Notes: generated by a model not told the origin, from the letters alone. DNA of 64,000 nt from Thiohalocapsa sp963704155 (GCA_963704155.1 CAVPHF010000039.1:62001-126000), one strand, 5' to 3'; positions 43,931 through 53,266 are shown, counted from the first letter of the stretch. Made by a program: numbers and translations.

Positions 43931-46165
43931 ATGAACGACAACGCAGTTCAGATCCTCGACGACGAGGCCGAGATCGCAAGCGCCATTGATCGCGTCGATA
44001 TCGAGATCCCGGAGGCCGTCGAGCAAACCGACCTCGACGATCCGAGCCTCTATCTCAACCGCGAGCTGACCTGGCTGTCGTTCAATAGACGCGTGCTGAA
44101 CGAGTCGGAAGACCCGCGTACGCCGCTGCTAGAGCGCGTGAAGTTCCTCGCTATCGTCAGCGGCAATCTCGACGAGTTCTTTATGAAACGCATCGGCGGA
44201 CTCAAGCAGCAGATCGCCGCCGGCGTGCATGCCGCAACCGTTGATGGCCGCACGCCGAGCCAGCAAGCGGCCGAGTGCCGTGCCGTGCTGGCGGAGATTC
44301 AGGCCGATCAGGAGCGCATCTACCATCAGCTGATGCGCGAACTAGAGGCATATGACATCCGTCTGGTGACGCTGGACGCACTGCCAAAGGATACGCGCGC
44401 GCGCCTGCGCGAGCATTTTCGTACCAACATCTTTCCGATGATCACGCCGCTGGCGATGGATCCGGCACATCCGTTTCCGTTCATCTCCAACCTGGCCTTG
44501 AACCTCCTGGTAACGCTGCGCTACCCGGGCGGCGGCGAGACCTATATGGCGCGCGTCAAGGTACCAGTGAGCAAGGACGTCTCCAAGCGCCTGATCCAGG
44601 TCGACGATATCAACACCTTCGTTACCCTCGACGACCTGATCATCAACAACCTCGACATGCTCTTTCCCGGCATGGAGATCGAGAGCTGCGAGCTGTTCAG
44701 GGTCACGCGTAACGCCATCGTCGAGCCCGATCAAGAGGCCGCGAGCGATCTGCTCGAGCTGATCGAGACCGAACTCAGGGAGCGTCACTTCGCTCCCATC
44801 GTGCGCCTCGAGGTGCAGGCCGGCATGGAGCCGGTACACCGTGGCATGCTAGCCGCCGAACTCGGTCTGAACGAGGCCGAGGACGTCGATGAAGTCGCCG
44901 GCATGATGTCCAAGCGCGACCTGTTCGAGCTGGCCGGGCTGGATTTCCCGGAGCTGCACGACAAGCCGCATCGCCCCGGCGATCATCCGCTGCTCGGCAA
45001 CGACCGGCGCAACATCTTCCACATCATCCGCGAGAACGGGCCGCTATTGCTGCAGCACCCTTACGAATCCTTCGCGACGACCGTCGAACGCTTTTTGTCG
45101 ACCGCGGCCAAAGACCCGAAGGTATTGGCCATCAAGATGACCCTGTACCGAACCTCCGGCGGTTCCATACTGGATTCGCTGATCAAGGCCGCGCAAAACG
45201 GCAAGCAGGTCGCTGTGATGGTGGAGCTGAAGGCGCGCTTCGATGAGGCCGCCAACATCGGCTGGGCGAGACGCCTCGAGGCCGAGGGCATACACGTCAC
45301 CTACGGCGTCATCGGGCTCAAGACCCACAGCAAGCTGATCTTCGTTGTCCGCCGGGACTACGCGAAGCTGCGTCGCTACTATCACATCGGCACCGGCAAT
45401 TACCATGGCGGCACCGCCAAGCTCTACACTGACCTCGGCATGCTCGGATGCGACGAAGAAATCGGTCAGGATCTGACCGAGCTGTTTAACTATCTCACCG
45501 GCTATTCGCCGCCACCGAGCTATCGAAAGATCCTGGCCGCACCCTACACCCTCAAGCGCGGAATCCTCGGCAAGATCGAGCGCGAGATCGCCATTCATGA
45601 GGAAGCAGGTGGCGGCGGCCTGATCCAGATGAAGATGAACGCGCTGGAGGACCCGGACATCGTCCGTGCCCTCTACAAGGCGAGCCGAGCAGGCGTCGAG
45701 GTGGATCTGATCGTCCGCGACACCTGTCGCTTCCGCCCCGGACTGCCGGGCCTCTCCGAGAACGCCCGTGTGGTCAGCATCGTCGGACGCTTCCTGGAGC
45801 ATGCGCGCATCCTGTACTTCAGAAACGGCGGCGACGAGGAGTACTACATCGGCTCCGCGGACATGATGGGCCGCAATCTGGAGAGCCGCGTCGAGGTGCA
45901 TGCGCCAGTTGAGAATCCGGAGCTGCGCCAGGAGCTGAGGCTGATACTGGACGTACAGTTCGCCGACCAGCGCTCCGCCTGGGACATGCAGCCGGACGGC
46001 AGCTATATACAGCGCACCCCGACCGACGAACACGCCAAGGGCGCGCAGGACATCCTGATCGGAGTCGCCGACCATCGCCTGGCAGCCTCTGCCAAGCACA
46101 AGGAGAAGACGCTGCGCTCGCGCCTGCTGAGCCACTTCGAACATCGATTGGCCTCAAAGGCTTGA
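43931..46165 (+). CDS. ppk: Polyphosphate kinase 1
   Basis: A 744-residue PPK1. Conserved stretches are YLNRELTWLSFNRRVLNE at the N-terminal domain, LKTHSKLIFVVRR carrying the His expected to be autophosphorylated, and RYYHIGTGNYHGGTAKLYTD. A second His is in FLEHARILYF. The enzyme reversibly makes long-chain polyphosphate from ATP at the membrane. Phosphate-regulated expression is common for ppk, but I see no clear Pho box. It stands between divergent cmoA and the convergent LysM gene. Confidence 0.97.
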   Translation: MNDNAVQILDDEAEIASAIDRVDIEIPEAVEQTDLDDPSLYLNRELTWLSFNRRVLNESEDPRTPLLERVKFLAIVSGNLDEFFMKRIGGLKQQIAAGVHAATVDGRTPSQQAAECRAVLAEIQADQERIYHQLMRELEAYDIRLVTLDALPKDTRARLREHFRTNIFPMITPLAMDPAHPFPFISNLALNLLVTLRYPGGGETYMARVKVPVSKDVSKRLIQVDDINTFVTLDDLIINNLDMLFPGMEIESCELFRVTRNAIVEPDQEAASDLLELIETELRERHFAPIVRLEVQAGMEPVHRGMLAAELGLNEAEDVDEVAGMMSKRDLFELAGLDFPELHDKPHRPGDHPLLGNDRRNIFHIIRENGPLLLQHPYESFATTVERFLSTAAKDPKVLAIKMTLYRTSGGSILDSLIKAAQNGKQVAVMVELKARFDEAANIGWARRLEAEGIHVTYGVIGLKTHSKLIFVVRRDYAKLRRYYHIGTGNYHGGTAKLYTDLGMLGCDEEIGQDLTELFNYLTGYSPPPSYRKILAAPYTLKRGILGKIEREIAIHEEAGGGGLIQMKMNALEDPDIVRALYKASRAGVEVDLIVRDTCRFRPGLPGLSENARVVSIVGRFLEHARILYFRNGGDEEYYIGSADMMGRNLESRVEVHAPVENPELRQELRLILDVQFADQRSAWDMQPDGSYIQRTPTDEHAKGAQDILIGVADHRLAASAKHKEKTLRSRLLSHFEHRLASKA

Positions 46166-46196
46166 CTCGAACCTAGAGGCGGCGGCTGGTTAGGGC

Positions 46197-47258
46197 TCAG
46201 GGGATGATCAGCTGCATGTCCAGCGCTAGATCATCGGGGCTGTCGAGCAGATCTCGGTTGGCCTCGAAGATGCGCCGCCAGGCGCTCGGGTCTCCGTAAA
46301 CCTTGGCACTGATAAGCGAAAGGGTATCATCGGCAAGCACCTGATAGACCACCGGAGCAGGCCCGGCCGTCTGTACCGTGCCCGGCGCCGAGGGCTCGAT
46401 CGCCACCTGAGCATCTTCGGCGTCTTCGGCGTCTGCGGCCGATACCGACAGGGAGCCCTGCTCGGCCGCCGCCCTGGCGCGACTGGTGGCCAGCTGGGAG
46501 TTGAGTTCGACAACGCGCTGCAGGGCCTCGGCCTGACGCTCCTTGGCGGTCGAGAGCTCCAGCGTGAGCCGCTCGTTCTCGGTCAGGATACGGGCATGGG
46601 CATCTTCGAGGCCGGCATAACGCTTCTCGGCCTTTTCGGCGCGCAGCAGCGCCTCACCCATCTCCTGCTGCTGTTGCCGCATCCGCGCATTCGACTCGGC
46701 GAGCTGTTCGCTGGCCGCTGACGCCTGAGCGAGCGCGTCCAGCCGCATGCGGTGAGCCTCGGCAAATTGATCCATCAACAGTTGCAACCGCCGTTGCGTG
46801 GCATCCAGTTCGGTCCGCAAACGCAGGGCTTCATCCTCAGCAATCGGCTGCACCGAATGGTCTGGCCCCTCGCGCACCGCCGTGTCCAGCGCTAACCGCT
46901 GGCTCACTCGCTCCAACCGCTCTGCCTGCTCCTGCAGACGCCGGGATATAGCCTGCTGCGCATCGAGCGTCCGAAGCCGTTCGTCGAGTCTGGCATTCTC
47001 GGCCGAGAGGCGAAGCCGATCGCGCTCCGCGTCGCTGTACAGCGTCTGCAGCTGCTCGAGACGCGCTTGGAGTTCGACAGCATCGTTGGCTACCGCGGCC
47101 GTCGCCATCAGCACCGCGGACAGCATCAGAAAAGCTGCGGACAGTGCTCGCAGGCGCACCGAGGCGGCTATTGAGATTGCGGCCGACCCCTGTCGATGGT
47201 AACGCATCATGATCCGGCTCAATGGTTTCTCGCGGCCGGGGGATAGCGCGCCGAACAT
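46197..47258 (-). CDS. LysM-domain coiled-coil envelope protein
   Basis: A 353-residue exported protein. A hydrophobic signal segment (ALSAAFLMLSAVLMATAAVA, about 38-57) is followed by a long Glu/Arg/Leu-rich coiled coil (about 60-265), an acidic Ala-rich linker and a C-terminal LysM domain starting VVYQVLADDTLSLISAKVYG and ending at LIIP. LysM binds peptidoglycan, so the protein probably sits at the cell wall. The first ATG (47258) overlaps the sohB stop as TGATG, suggesting coupling; an ATG at 47210 gives a tidier signal peptide. It resembles FimV or YgaU-type proteins in design only. Confidence 0.75.
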   Translation of the reverse strand: MFGALSPGREKPLSRIMMRYHRQGSAAISIAASVRLRALSAAFLMLSAVLMATAAVANDAVELQARLEQLQTLYSDAERDRLRLSAENARLDERLRTLDAQQAISRRLQEQAERLERVSQRLALDTAVREGPDHSVQPIAEDEALRLRTELDATQRRLQLLMDQFAEAHRMRLDALAQASAASEQLAESNARMRQQQQEMGEALLRAEKAEKRYAGLEDAHARILTENERLTLELSTAKERQAEALQRVVELNSQLATSRARAAAEQGSLSVSAADAEDAEDAQVAIEPSAPGTVQTAGPAPVVYQVLADDTLSLISAKVYGDPSAWRRIFEANRDLLDSPDDLALDMQLIIP

Positions 47259-48295
47259 CAGCCGATGCCCCGCGCCGGCCCAAAGGACAGGCGTGCGACA
47301 AACGCCGATGACGCCAGACGGATCGCGCCCAACAGCCTATCGAGTGGGCGCTTGCGCGACTTGTAGCGCAGCTTGAATAGGTCTGCACTGTCGCGGCTGG
47401 CCAGTAGGTAATCATCGCTGGTCTTCAGCCCGTCTATGAGGCCCAGCGCCAGTGCCTGCTCGCCGTGCCAATACTCGCCGGTGGCAACCCGCGCCAGATC
47501 CAGATTCGGGCGATAGACCTGGATGAAGGACTTGAACAACTGGTGGGTCTCTTCCAACTGCTCGCGCAGCTTGCCGCGTCCCTCATCCGTGTTCTCACCG
47601 AACAAGGTCAGCGTGCGCTTGTGCTCGCCGGCGGTGTGCAGTTCGAAGTCGATGCCATTGCGCTCGAGCAACCGGTGGAAGTTCGGTAGCTCGGCCAAGA
47701 CGCCAATGGAGCCGATGATGGCAAAGGGGGCGGCGATGATACGGTCGGCGACGCAGGCCATCAGGTAGCCGCCGCTGGCCGCAACCTTATCCACTGCCAC
47801 GGTAAGTGGAATTCCGCGCTCGCGGATGCGCAGCAACTGGGACGCAGCCAGGCCGTGCTCATGCACAGCACCTCCGGCATTATCGAGCCGCACCAGCACC
47901 TCGTCCTCGGCGCCAGCCTCGATCAACAGCGCCGAGACAATCTCGCGCAGTCCGCTGACCTGGGTGGCCATGATGTCGCCATGAAAATCAATCACGAATA
48001 GCCGCCGCAGTTTGGGCTCTGCCGCCTTCGCTCGCTGCTTCTCCGCTTTGCGCTCCTGCTTCATGGCCTTCTTGAATGCCTTGGGCGGCAGCGTGGCCCG
48101 CTTGATTTCGTCGGTCATGTCGGCGTAATGGTCGTTCAAGTCGACGACCTCGAGCCGACCGCTGTCCTCATCGTGGCCGAACTCGCCGGCATGCTGCCGC
48201 GCGCGCACGAGCAGCATCGCGAGCATGCCGATGAAGACGACGATGGTGAGTGACTTGGCCGCAAACAGGGCATAGTCGATCAGGGCTGCAGTCAA
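47258..48295 (-). CDS. sohB: Inner-membrane serine peptidase SohB (S49 family)
   Basis: A 345-residue S49 protease. An N-terminal anchor (LTIVVFIGMLAMLLV) is followed by the Ser/Lys dyad: Ser174 in AASGGYLMACVAD and Lys226 in GEHKRTLTLFGENTD. LVRLDNAGGAVHEHGLAASQL matches the family. The open frame extends to 48439 through the end of thyA, but the best start is a TTG at 48295, seven bases after AGGAG, which also avoids overlap with thyA. It degrades membrane or signal-peptide-like substrates; its partner LysM gene overlaps at the stop. Confidence 0.92.
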   Translation of the reverse strand: MTAALIDYALFAAKSLTIVVFIGMLAMLLVRARQHAGEFGHDEDSGRLEVVDLNDHYADMTDEIKRATLPPKAFKKAMKQERKAEKQRAKAAEPKLRRLFVIDFHGDIMATQVSGLREIVSALLIEAGAEDEVLVRLDNAGGAVHEHGLAASQLLRIRERGIPLTVAVDKVAASGGYLMACVADRIIAAPFAIIGSIGVLAELPNFHRLLERNGIDFELHTAGEHKRTLTLFGENTDEGRGKLREQLEETHQLFKSFIQVYRPNLDLARVATGEYWHGEQALALGLIDGLKTSDDYLLASRDSADLFKLRYKSRKRPLDRLLGAIRLASSAFVARLSFGPARGIG

Positions 48296-48302
48296 GCTGT
48301 TA

Positions 48303-48307
48303 CTCCT
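48303..48307 (-). promoter_or_regulatory. Ribosome binding site supporting the TTG start of sohB
   Basis: AGGAG on the minus strand, seven bases before the TTG at 48295. It decides the start, because longer readings would run into the end of thyA. Confidence 0.7.
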
Positions 48308-48362
48308 GAGATGGAAGAAATTCGGGGTTCGTGAAGATTCGGCGGACAATGACACCGGCGGC

Positions 48363-49202
48363 TCAAACAGCGATCGGCGCGCGAATGGGCGGATGCGGGT
48401 CATAGCCGACGAACTCGAAATCCTCGAGGCGATAGTCAAACAGGGTCGGCGGACGGCGAACCATCACCAGCCGCGGCAGCGCACGCGGTACCCGCCGCAG
48501 TTGCTCGAACACGATGGAGTTGGTGAGATGGTTCCGGTAGACGTGCAAATCGCCGAAGCTGTGGACAAAGTCTCCCGGCGCCAGCCCGGTCTGCTGAGCG
48601 ATCATGTGCGTCAGCAGGGCGTAGCTGGCGATGTTGAAAGGCACGCCTAAGAACAGATCGGCGCTGCGCTGGTAAAGCTGGCAGGACAAACGGCCGTCCT
48701 GCACATAGAACTGAAACAGACAATGACAGGGTGCCAGCGACATCCGTCCCACCGCGGCATTCTCGGCCGGAGAGAGCCCGGGGCGCGGCAGATCGGCCGG
48801 GTTCCAGGCGGAGACGACCAGTCGCCGCGAGTCCGGGTCGGTCCGGATGGTCTCCAACAGTTGGCTGATCTGATCGATAACGGTGCCGTCCGGGGCTTGC
48901 CAACTGCGCCATTGGGCACCGTAGATGGGTCCGAGTGCGCCATCAGCCGCGGCCCAATCGTCCCAGATGGTCACGCCGCGTGAGGCCAGCCAGTGGTTGT
49001 CGGTAGACCCCGACAGAAACCACAGCAACTCCAGTATCACGCTCTTCAGATGAACGCGTTTGGTGGTGACCAGCGGAAAGCCGTTGGCGAGATCGAAGCG
49101 TATCTGACGGCCGAACACTGAACGCGTACCGACGCCAGTGCGGTCAGCCTTGTCGCGACCGTTGTCGACGACGTCTTGCAGGAGAGCCAGGTATTGCTGC
49201 AT
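48363..49202 (-). CDS. thyA: Thymidylate synthase ThyA
   Basis: A 279-residue thymidylate synthase. It has the folate/dUMP-binding Arg in DKADRTGVGTRSVFG, the active-site Cys159 in LAPCHCLFQFYV, and RSADLFLGVPFNIASYALL. It methylates dUMP to dTMP using methylenetetrahydrofolate in the cytoplasm. It is 15 residues longer than the E. coli enzyme (264), the difference lying around residues 136-152. It lies upstream of sohB on the same strand. The ATG at 49202 gives the canonical MQQYLALLQDVVDNG. Confidence 0.97.
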   Translation of the reverse strand: MQQYLALLQDVVDNGRDKADRTGVGTRSVFGRQIRFDLANGFPLVTTKRVHLKSVILELLWFLSGSTDNHWLASRGVTIWDDWAAADGALGPIYGAQWRSWQAPDGTVIDQISQLLETIRTDPDSRRLVVSAWNPADLPRPGLSPAENAAVGRMSLAPCHCLFQFYVQDGRLSCQLYQRSADLFLGVPFNIASYALLTHMIAQQTGLAPGDFVHSFGDLHVYRNHLTNSIVFEQLRRVPRALPRLVMVRRPPTLFDYRLEDFEFVGYDPHPPIRAPIAV

Positions 49203-49340
49203 ACGGAGCGGTCAACGCTGCTTTGATGGTCTCCTCCGGGACCGGCTGATGCCGGCATCAGAGGCAACCGAGAGCCGAGAAACCCTTACCTCCGGCATCC
49301 GGCCGGAGGGCGGCCCGCGAGCCGAACGATCAGTGCGACA

Positions 49341-50885
49341 TCAAGCCTTGGCAGGCTCGAGCAGCAGCGAGCGCCCGTGCATCGCGTCCGGTTTCGGCAG
49401 CCCCATGAGGTCCAACACCGTCGGCGCGATGTCCTCGATCCCGCGACCAATGGACAGCGTCCGGGGTACCTCATCGATGACCAGGCAGGGCACAGGATAC
49501 ACCGTGTGGCGGGTATGCGGCTCTCCGGTCACCGGGTCGATCATTTCATCACAATTACCGTGGTCGGCAGTCATCAACACCGAGCAGCCGTTCGCGACAG
49601 CGGCATCGATCACGCGACCTGCCTCGCGATCGAGCACGCGCACCGCCTCGATCACTGCGTCCCGCACCGCGGTATGTCCCACCATATCGCCATTGGCGAA
49701 GTTGACGACGATGAATGCGTACGCATGACTCTCGATCGCCCCGATGACGGCGTCGGCAACCGCGGCAGCGCTCATCTCCGGCTGCAGGTCGTAGGTGGCG
49801 ACCTTGGGCGACTGAATCAGACAGCGCTCCTCACCTGGGAACGGGTCACCGCGTCCGCCGTTGAAGAAGAAGGTGACATGGGCATACTTTTCAGTCTCCG
49901 CGCAATGGAACTGGGTCAATCCTGCATTGCTGAGGATGCCGCCAAGGGTAACCGGCGGCATCTCGTGATCGAAGGCGAATGGCAGCGCATAGTGCCGATC
50001 GTATTCCATCAGGCAGCTGACCTCTGCAGCGTTGAAGTCGCCGCGCTCGAAGTCATCGAAATCGTCGCGGAACAAGGCAGAGACGATCTGCCGCGGTCGG
50101 TCCTTGCGGAAGTTGAAGAAGATCACCTGATCGCCGTCACGGATCTGCTCGCCGCCGTCGATGACGGTCGGGGAGATGAACTCATCGTCCTCGCCGGCTT
50201 CATACGCCAGCTCGACAGCTGCTCGAGCAGTGTCGGCGCGGCGTCCCTGGCCGTGGACGAAGGTATCAAACGCCCGCCTCGTGCGATCCCAGCGATGATC
50301 CCGGTCCATCGCGTAGTAGCGTCCGGCGACGGTCGCGACGCTGCCGCCCGCCTCGCCCAGCGCGTCGTCAAGCGGGCCGAGGTAGTCAATCGCAGAACGC
50401 GGCGCGGTGTCGCGACCATCGGTAATCATGTGCACCACGGGCCGCGCGCCATTGCGCCCGGCCAGCGCGATCAAGGCGGTCAGGTGGCGCAGGTGACTGT
50501 GCACGCCGCCATCGGAGACCAGTCCCATCAGATGCAGCGGGCGATTCTGCTCCCCGGCACGGCGGGCCGCGGCCAGCAAGACCGGATTCTCAAAGAAGCT
50601 GCCGTCGTCGATGGCGTCGTTGATCAGCACCAAATCCTGGCGCACGATACAGCCGGATCCGAGCGTCATGTGACCGACCTCGGAGTTGCCCATCTGGCCG
50701 TCCGGAAGTCCCACCGCACGCGCCGACGCCTGCAGCACGGTATGCGGATGATGCGCGAACAGCCGATCGAAATTCGGTGTTTCGGCAATGAACACCGCGT
50801 TGTTCGCCTTACCCGGATTGGCGCCAAAGCCGTCGAGAATGATCAGTACGACCGGTCTGCGTGGTGGATCGAAGCCCTTGCCCAT
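49341..50885 (-). CDS. gpmI: 2,3-bisphosphoglycerate-independent phosphoglycerate mutase
   Basis: A 514-residue alkaline-phosphatase-fold mutase. The metal ligands and nucleophile are visible as LIILDGFGANPG (Asp18) and GQMGNSEVGHMTLG (Ser68). The C-terminal TADHGNCDEMID holds further metal ligands. It interconverts 3- and 2-phosphoglycerate in glycolysis and gluconeogenesis with Mn2+ and no cofactor. Length matches the family. It lies 138 bases upstream of thyA on the same strand. Confidence 0.97.
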   Translation of the reverse strand: MGKGFDPPRRPVVLIILDGFGANPGKANNAVFIAETPNFDRLFAHHPHTVLQASARAVGLPDGQMGNSEVGHMTLGSGCIVRQDLVLINDAIDDGSFFENPVLLAAARRAGEQNRPLHLMGLVSDGGVHSHLRHLTALIALAGRNGARPVVHMITDGRDTAPRSAIDYLGPLDDALGEAGGSVATVAGRYYAMDRDHRWDRTRRAFDTFVHGQGRRADTARAAVELAYEAGEDDEFISPTVIDGGEQIRDGDQVIFFNFRKDRPRQIVSALFRDDFDDFERGDFNAAEVSCLMEYDRHYALPFAFDHEMPPVTLGGILSNAGLTQFHCAETEKYAHVTFFFNGGRGDPFPGEERCLIQSPKVATYDLQPEMSAAAVADAVIGAIESHAYAFIVVNFANGDMVGHTAVRDAVIEAVRVLDREAGRVIDAAVANGCSVLMTADHGNCDEMIDPVTGEPHTRHTVYPVPCLVIDEVPRTLSIGRGIEDIAPTVLDLMGLPKPDAMHGRSLLLEPAKA

Positions 50886-51005
50886 GAATTGACCCCGTCA
50901 TTGTCAGCACCCCGCCGGGAGGGCGGCGACTGGTAAACCATTGCCCAAGAGAAAACTACAGGGCCCCGATGTCCCGAGCGCGACTGCTGACATCGAACCC
51001 GGCGA

Positions 51006-51425
51006 CTAGCGCTGGCGCTCACAGGGATAGAGCCGCGACAGAATACCCGGGACGACCTGTTCAGCAACAACGGCGCGGTCTGGCACCCGGCGCAGCTCAC
51101 CGATCACCCGCGGCATGGCGGTGTCGACGGACTCGTTCGCCGGCAGGCACCAGGGTTCGGCGTCGGCGTCAGCGCGCGCCGATTTGCAGTCGCAGGGCAC
51201 CGCATACCATTCGCAGATCGCGGCATCGACGCCGGTATTGCCGGCCGCGCTGGCGCGCTCGCACACCGCCAGCAGCTCGGCCACCGAAGGTCCGGCAAGC
51301 ACTGGCGTCCCGCAGCACAGCGCCGCAATCAGCACGGCCATCAGCCGAGAAATCGACAAAGGCCCGCGCCACCGACGAGCAGTCGGCGGTGCCGGGGCAT
51401 CGGCAACGTTTGAACGGGTAGGCAT
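51006..51425 (-). CDS. Rap1a/Tai-like secreted Cys protein
   Basis: A 139-residue protein with a signal peptide after a basic N-terminus (LMAVLIAALCCGTPVLA). The mature part has AVCERASAAGN, CEWYAVPCDCK, WCLPANESVD, a helix VIGELRRVPDRAVVAEQV and the ending LSRLYPCERQR. This spacing of Cys, WC-x-P and final YPC follows the Rap1a/Tai immunity-protein pattern, in which two disulfides hold a small helical fold that protects against type VI amidase effectors. No effector or T6SS gene is visible nearby, so it may be an orphan immunity protein or only share the fold. Confidence 0.6.
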   Translation of the reverse strand: MPTRSNVADAPAPPTARRWRGPLSISRLMAVLIAALCCGTPVLAGPSVAELLAVCERASAAGNTGVDAAICEWYAVPCDCKSARADADAEPWCLPANESVDTAMPRVIGELRRVPDRAVVAEQVVPGILSRLYPCERQR

Positions 51426-51761
51426 CAGGATCCCTCGGCCGCGAAACCTATCAGCGCTGTCAGTGACGCACAGTGGGCCTTGCGCCTCGTCTCCAAGAGT
51501 TTACTTTGCCCGCCATCGATCAACCACCGGCATCCGAGAACGGCGGTCAACAAAGAGCGTTCTCGAGAGTTTATGATACCGGGCATGCGCGGCACGCGCG
51601 TCCTGGGGGCCCAGATCGGGATGCAGCATGCCGATCCCCAGCGAGACCATGCGACCATACTAGAGAATCCTGTGCCAACGGCAACCCTCGGCGCCCGTGA
51701 CAGCGCGGCCGCCCATTGAACATCAGACAGTCGCGTCTCGAGCGAGGCGCCAGGAGGATCC
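51426..51761. other. Intergenic region before the second glgC
   Basis: About 336 bases between the Rap1a-like gene and glgC copy 2, divergently oriented. It should hold both promoters. I see no open frame with a ribosome site and no clear operator. Confidence 0.6.
51752..51757 (+). promoter_or_regulatory. Strong ribosome binding site of the second glgC
   Basis: AGGAGG ends four bases before the ATG at 51762 and fixes that start. Confidence 0.75.
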
Positions 51762-53012
51762 ATGCCCGACAGAATCATCGCCTTCGTCATGGCCGGCGGC
51801 CAAGGCTCACGCCTGCAGCCGTTGACCGCTGCGCGCTCGAAGCCGTCGGTGCCATTCGGCTCGCGCTACCGCCTGGTCGACTTCGTGCTCAGCAACCTGG
51901 TCAACTCGCAGATCCGAACCATCTACCTGCTGGTCCAGTACAAGTCGCAGTCACTGATCGAGCACGTACGCAAGGCATGGACCATCTCGCCGCTGCTGAT
52001 GGATCAGTTCGTCACCGTGGTACCGCCGCAGATGCGATCCGGACAAAACTGGTTCCAGGGCACTGCCGACGCCGTCCATCAGAATATCAATCTAATCGCC
52101 GAGCATGCGCCCGAGTATGTGGTGGTGTTTGGCGCCGATCACATCTACCGGATGGACATCCAGCAAATGGTGGACTTCCACAAGGAGCGCGAGGCGGACG
52201 TCACCATCGCCGCGCTGCCGGTGCCGCTGGAAGACGCCAAGAGCTTCGGCGTGATCGCGGCCGATTCCTACGGCCGCATCGATGCCTTTCAGGAAAAGCC
52301 GGCCAGCCCGACGCCGCTGGCCGATGATCCGGCCAGCGCGTTCGCGTCGATGGGCAACTATGTGTTCAGCGCCCAGGTGTTGCTGGAGGCGCTGCAGGCC
52401 GCGCAGCAGGCCGGCGAGACCGACTTCGGACAGCACGTGCTGCCGCGCTTGCTTGCCAGCGGCCACCGGCTGTTTGCCTATGACTTTGCGACCAACCAGA
52501 TCCCGGGCATCAAGCCCTATGAGTCACAGGTCTACTGGCGCGACGTCGGCAGCATCGATGCCTATTTCAACGCCCATAAGGACGTGCTCGGCGCTGAGCC
52601 GGTATTCGATGCCTTCAATCCGGAGTGGCCGATCTACTCCAGCAACTATCAGGGCCCGGTGGCACGGGTCCTGGGCGGGCGGCTGACCAACACGCTGCTC
52701 GGTGCGGCGACGGTCATCCACGACAACACCGCGATCACCGACTCCATCATCCGCCGCGAGGCGGTCATCGAAGAGGACGTCGTGTTGGACGACTGTATCG
52801 TCATGGACTATGTGCGCATTTGCAAGGGCGCACGTCTGAAGCGCGTCATCATCGACCGCCAGAACATCATCGAGGCGGGCAGCGTGATCGGCTACGACGC
52901 CGAAGCCGACAGCAAGCTCTACACCGTCTCGCGCGGCGGCGTCACCGTGATTCCGTCTGGCAAGCCGAGCATCTTCGCACGCGGCCGCGCGGGCGGCGGT
53001 TATTCGGAGTAG
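51762..53012 (+). CDS. glgC: Glucose-1-phosphate adenylyltransferase, copy 2
   Basis: A 416-residue ADP-glucose pyrophosphorylase-like enzyme: AFVMAGGQGSRLQPLT, KPSVPFGSRYRLVDFVLSN, WFQGTADAVHQNI, GADHIYRMD, and a left-handed beta-helix C-terminus. It differs at many positions from copy 1 at 20272-21543 (for example VLSNLVNSQ against PLSNCINSG), so the two are paralogues, not recent duplicates. It could be a second enzyme with other allosteric control or a partner subunit. It stands alone, convergent with cydX. Confidence 0.92.
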   Translation: MPDRIIAFVMAGGQGSRLQPLTAARSKPSVPFGSRYRLVDFVLSNLVNSQIRTIYLLVQYKSQSLIEHVRKAWTISPLLMDQFVTVVPPQMRSGQNWFQGTADAVHQNINLIAEHAPEYVVVFGADHIYRMDIQQMVDFHKEREADVTIAALPVPLEDAKSFGVIAADSYGRIDAFQEKPASPTPLADDPASAFASMGNYVFSAQVLLEALQAAQQAGETDFGQHVLPRLLASGHRLFAYDFATNQIPGIKPYESQVYWRDVGSIDAYFNAHKDVLGAEPVFDAFNPEWPIYSSNYQGPVARVLGGRLTNTLLGAATVIHDNTAITDSIIRREAVIEEDVVLDDCIVMDYVRICKGARLKRVIIDRQNIIEAGSVIGYDAEADSKLYTVSRGGVTVIPSGKPSIFARGRAGGGYSE

Positions 53013-53096
53013 CAACTCCGCCGCACGTCGCAACCCGCGTTCGCCGCGCTGCCTTGCAGGCCGATCGAACCGCGAACGACAGCCACGACGTCAGCG

Positions 53097-53219
53097 TTAA
53101 GCGTCGCGCCCGTCGTCCTCCGGTTCGCCGGGGAACTGCTCGGACTCATACCACATCACGTTGATGATACCGAAGGCGATGGCGAGTAGGACGCCGAGTA
53201 TCCAAGCGAAGTACCACAT
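53097..53219 (-). CDS. cydX: Cytochrome bd subunit CydX
   Basis: A 40-residue single-helix protein starting MWYFAWILGVLLAIAFGIIN and continuing VMWYE, with an acidic tail. This is the CydX pattern. The small subunit stabilises the haem region of the bd oxidase. It is encoded 47 bases downstream of cydB on the same strand, as in other gammaproteobacteria. It is short enough to be easily missed in annotation. Confidence 0.93.
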   Translation of the reverse strand: MWYFAWILGVLLAIAFGIINVMWYESEQFPGEPEDDGRDA

Positions 53220-53266
53220 CTAGGTCTCCAAGAATTCAAGGTAATCTGGCCCTTCGTCCTCGGCCC

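Noticed and set aside
49377..50936. 519-residue plus-strand frame
   Set aside because: Antisense to gpmI over its whole length.
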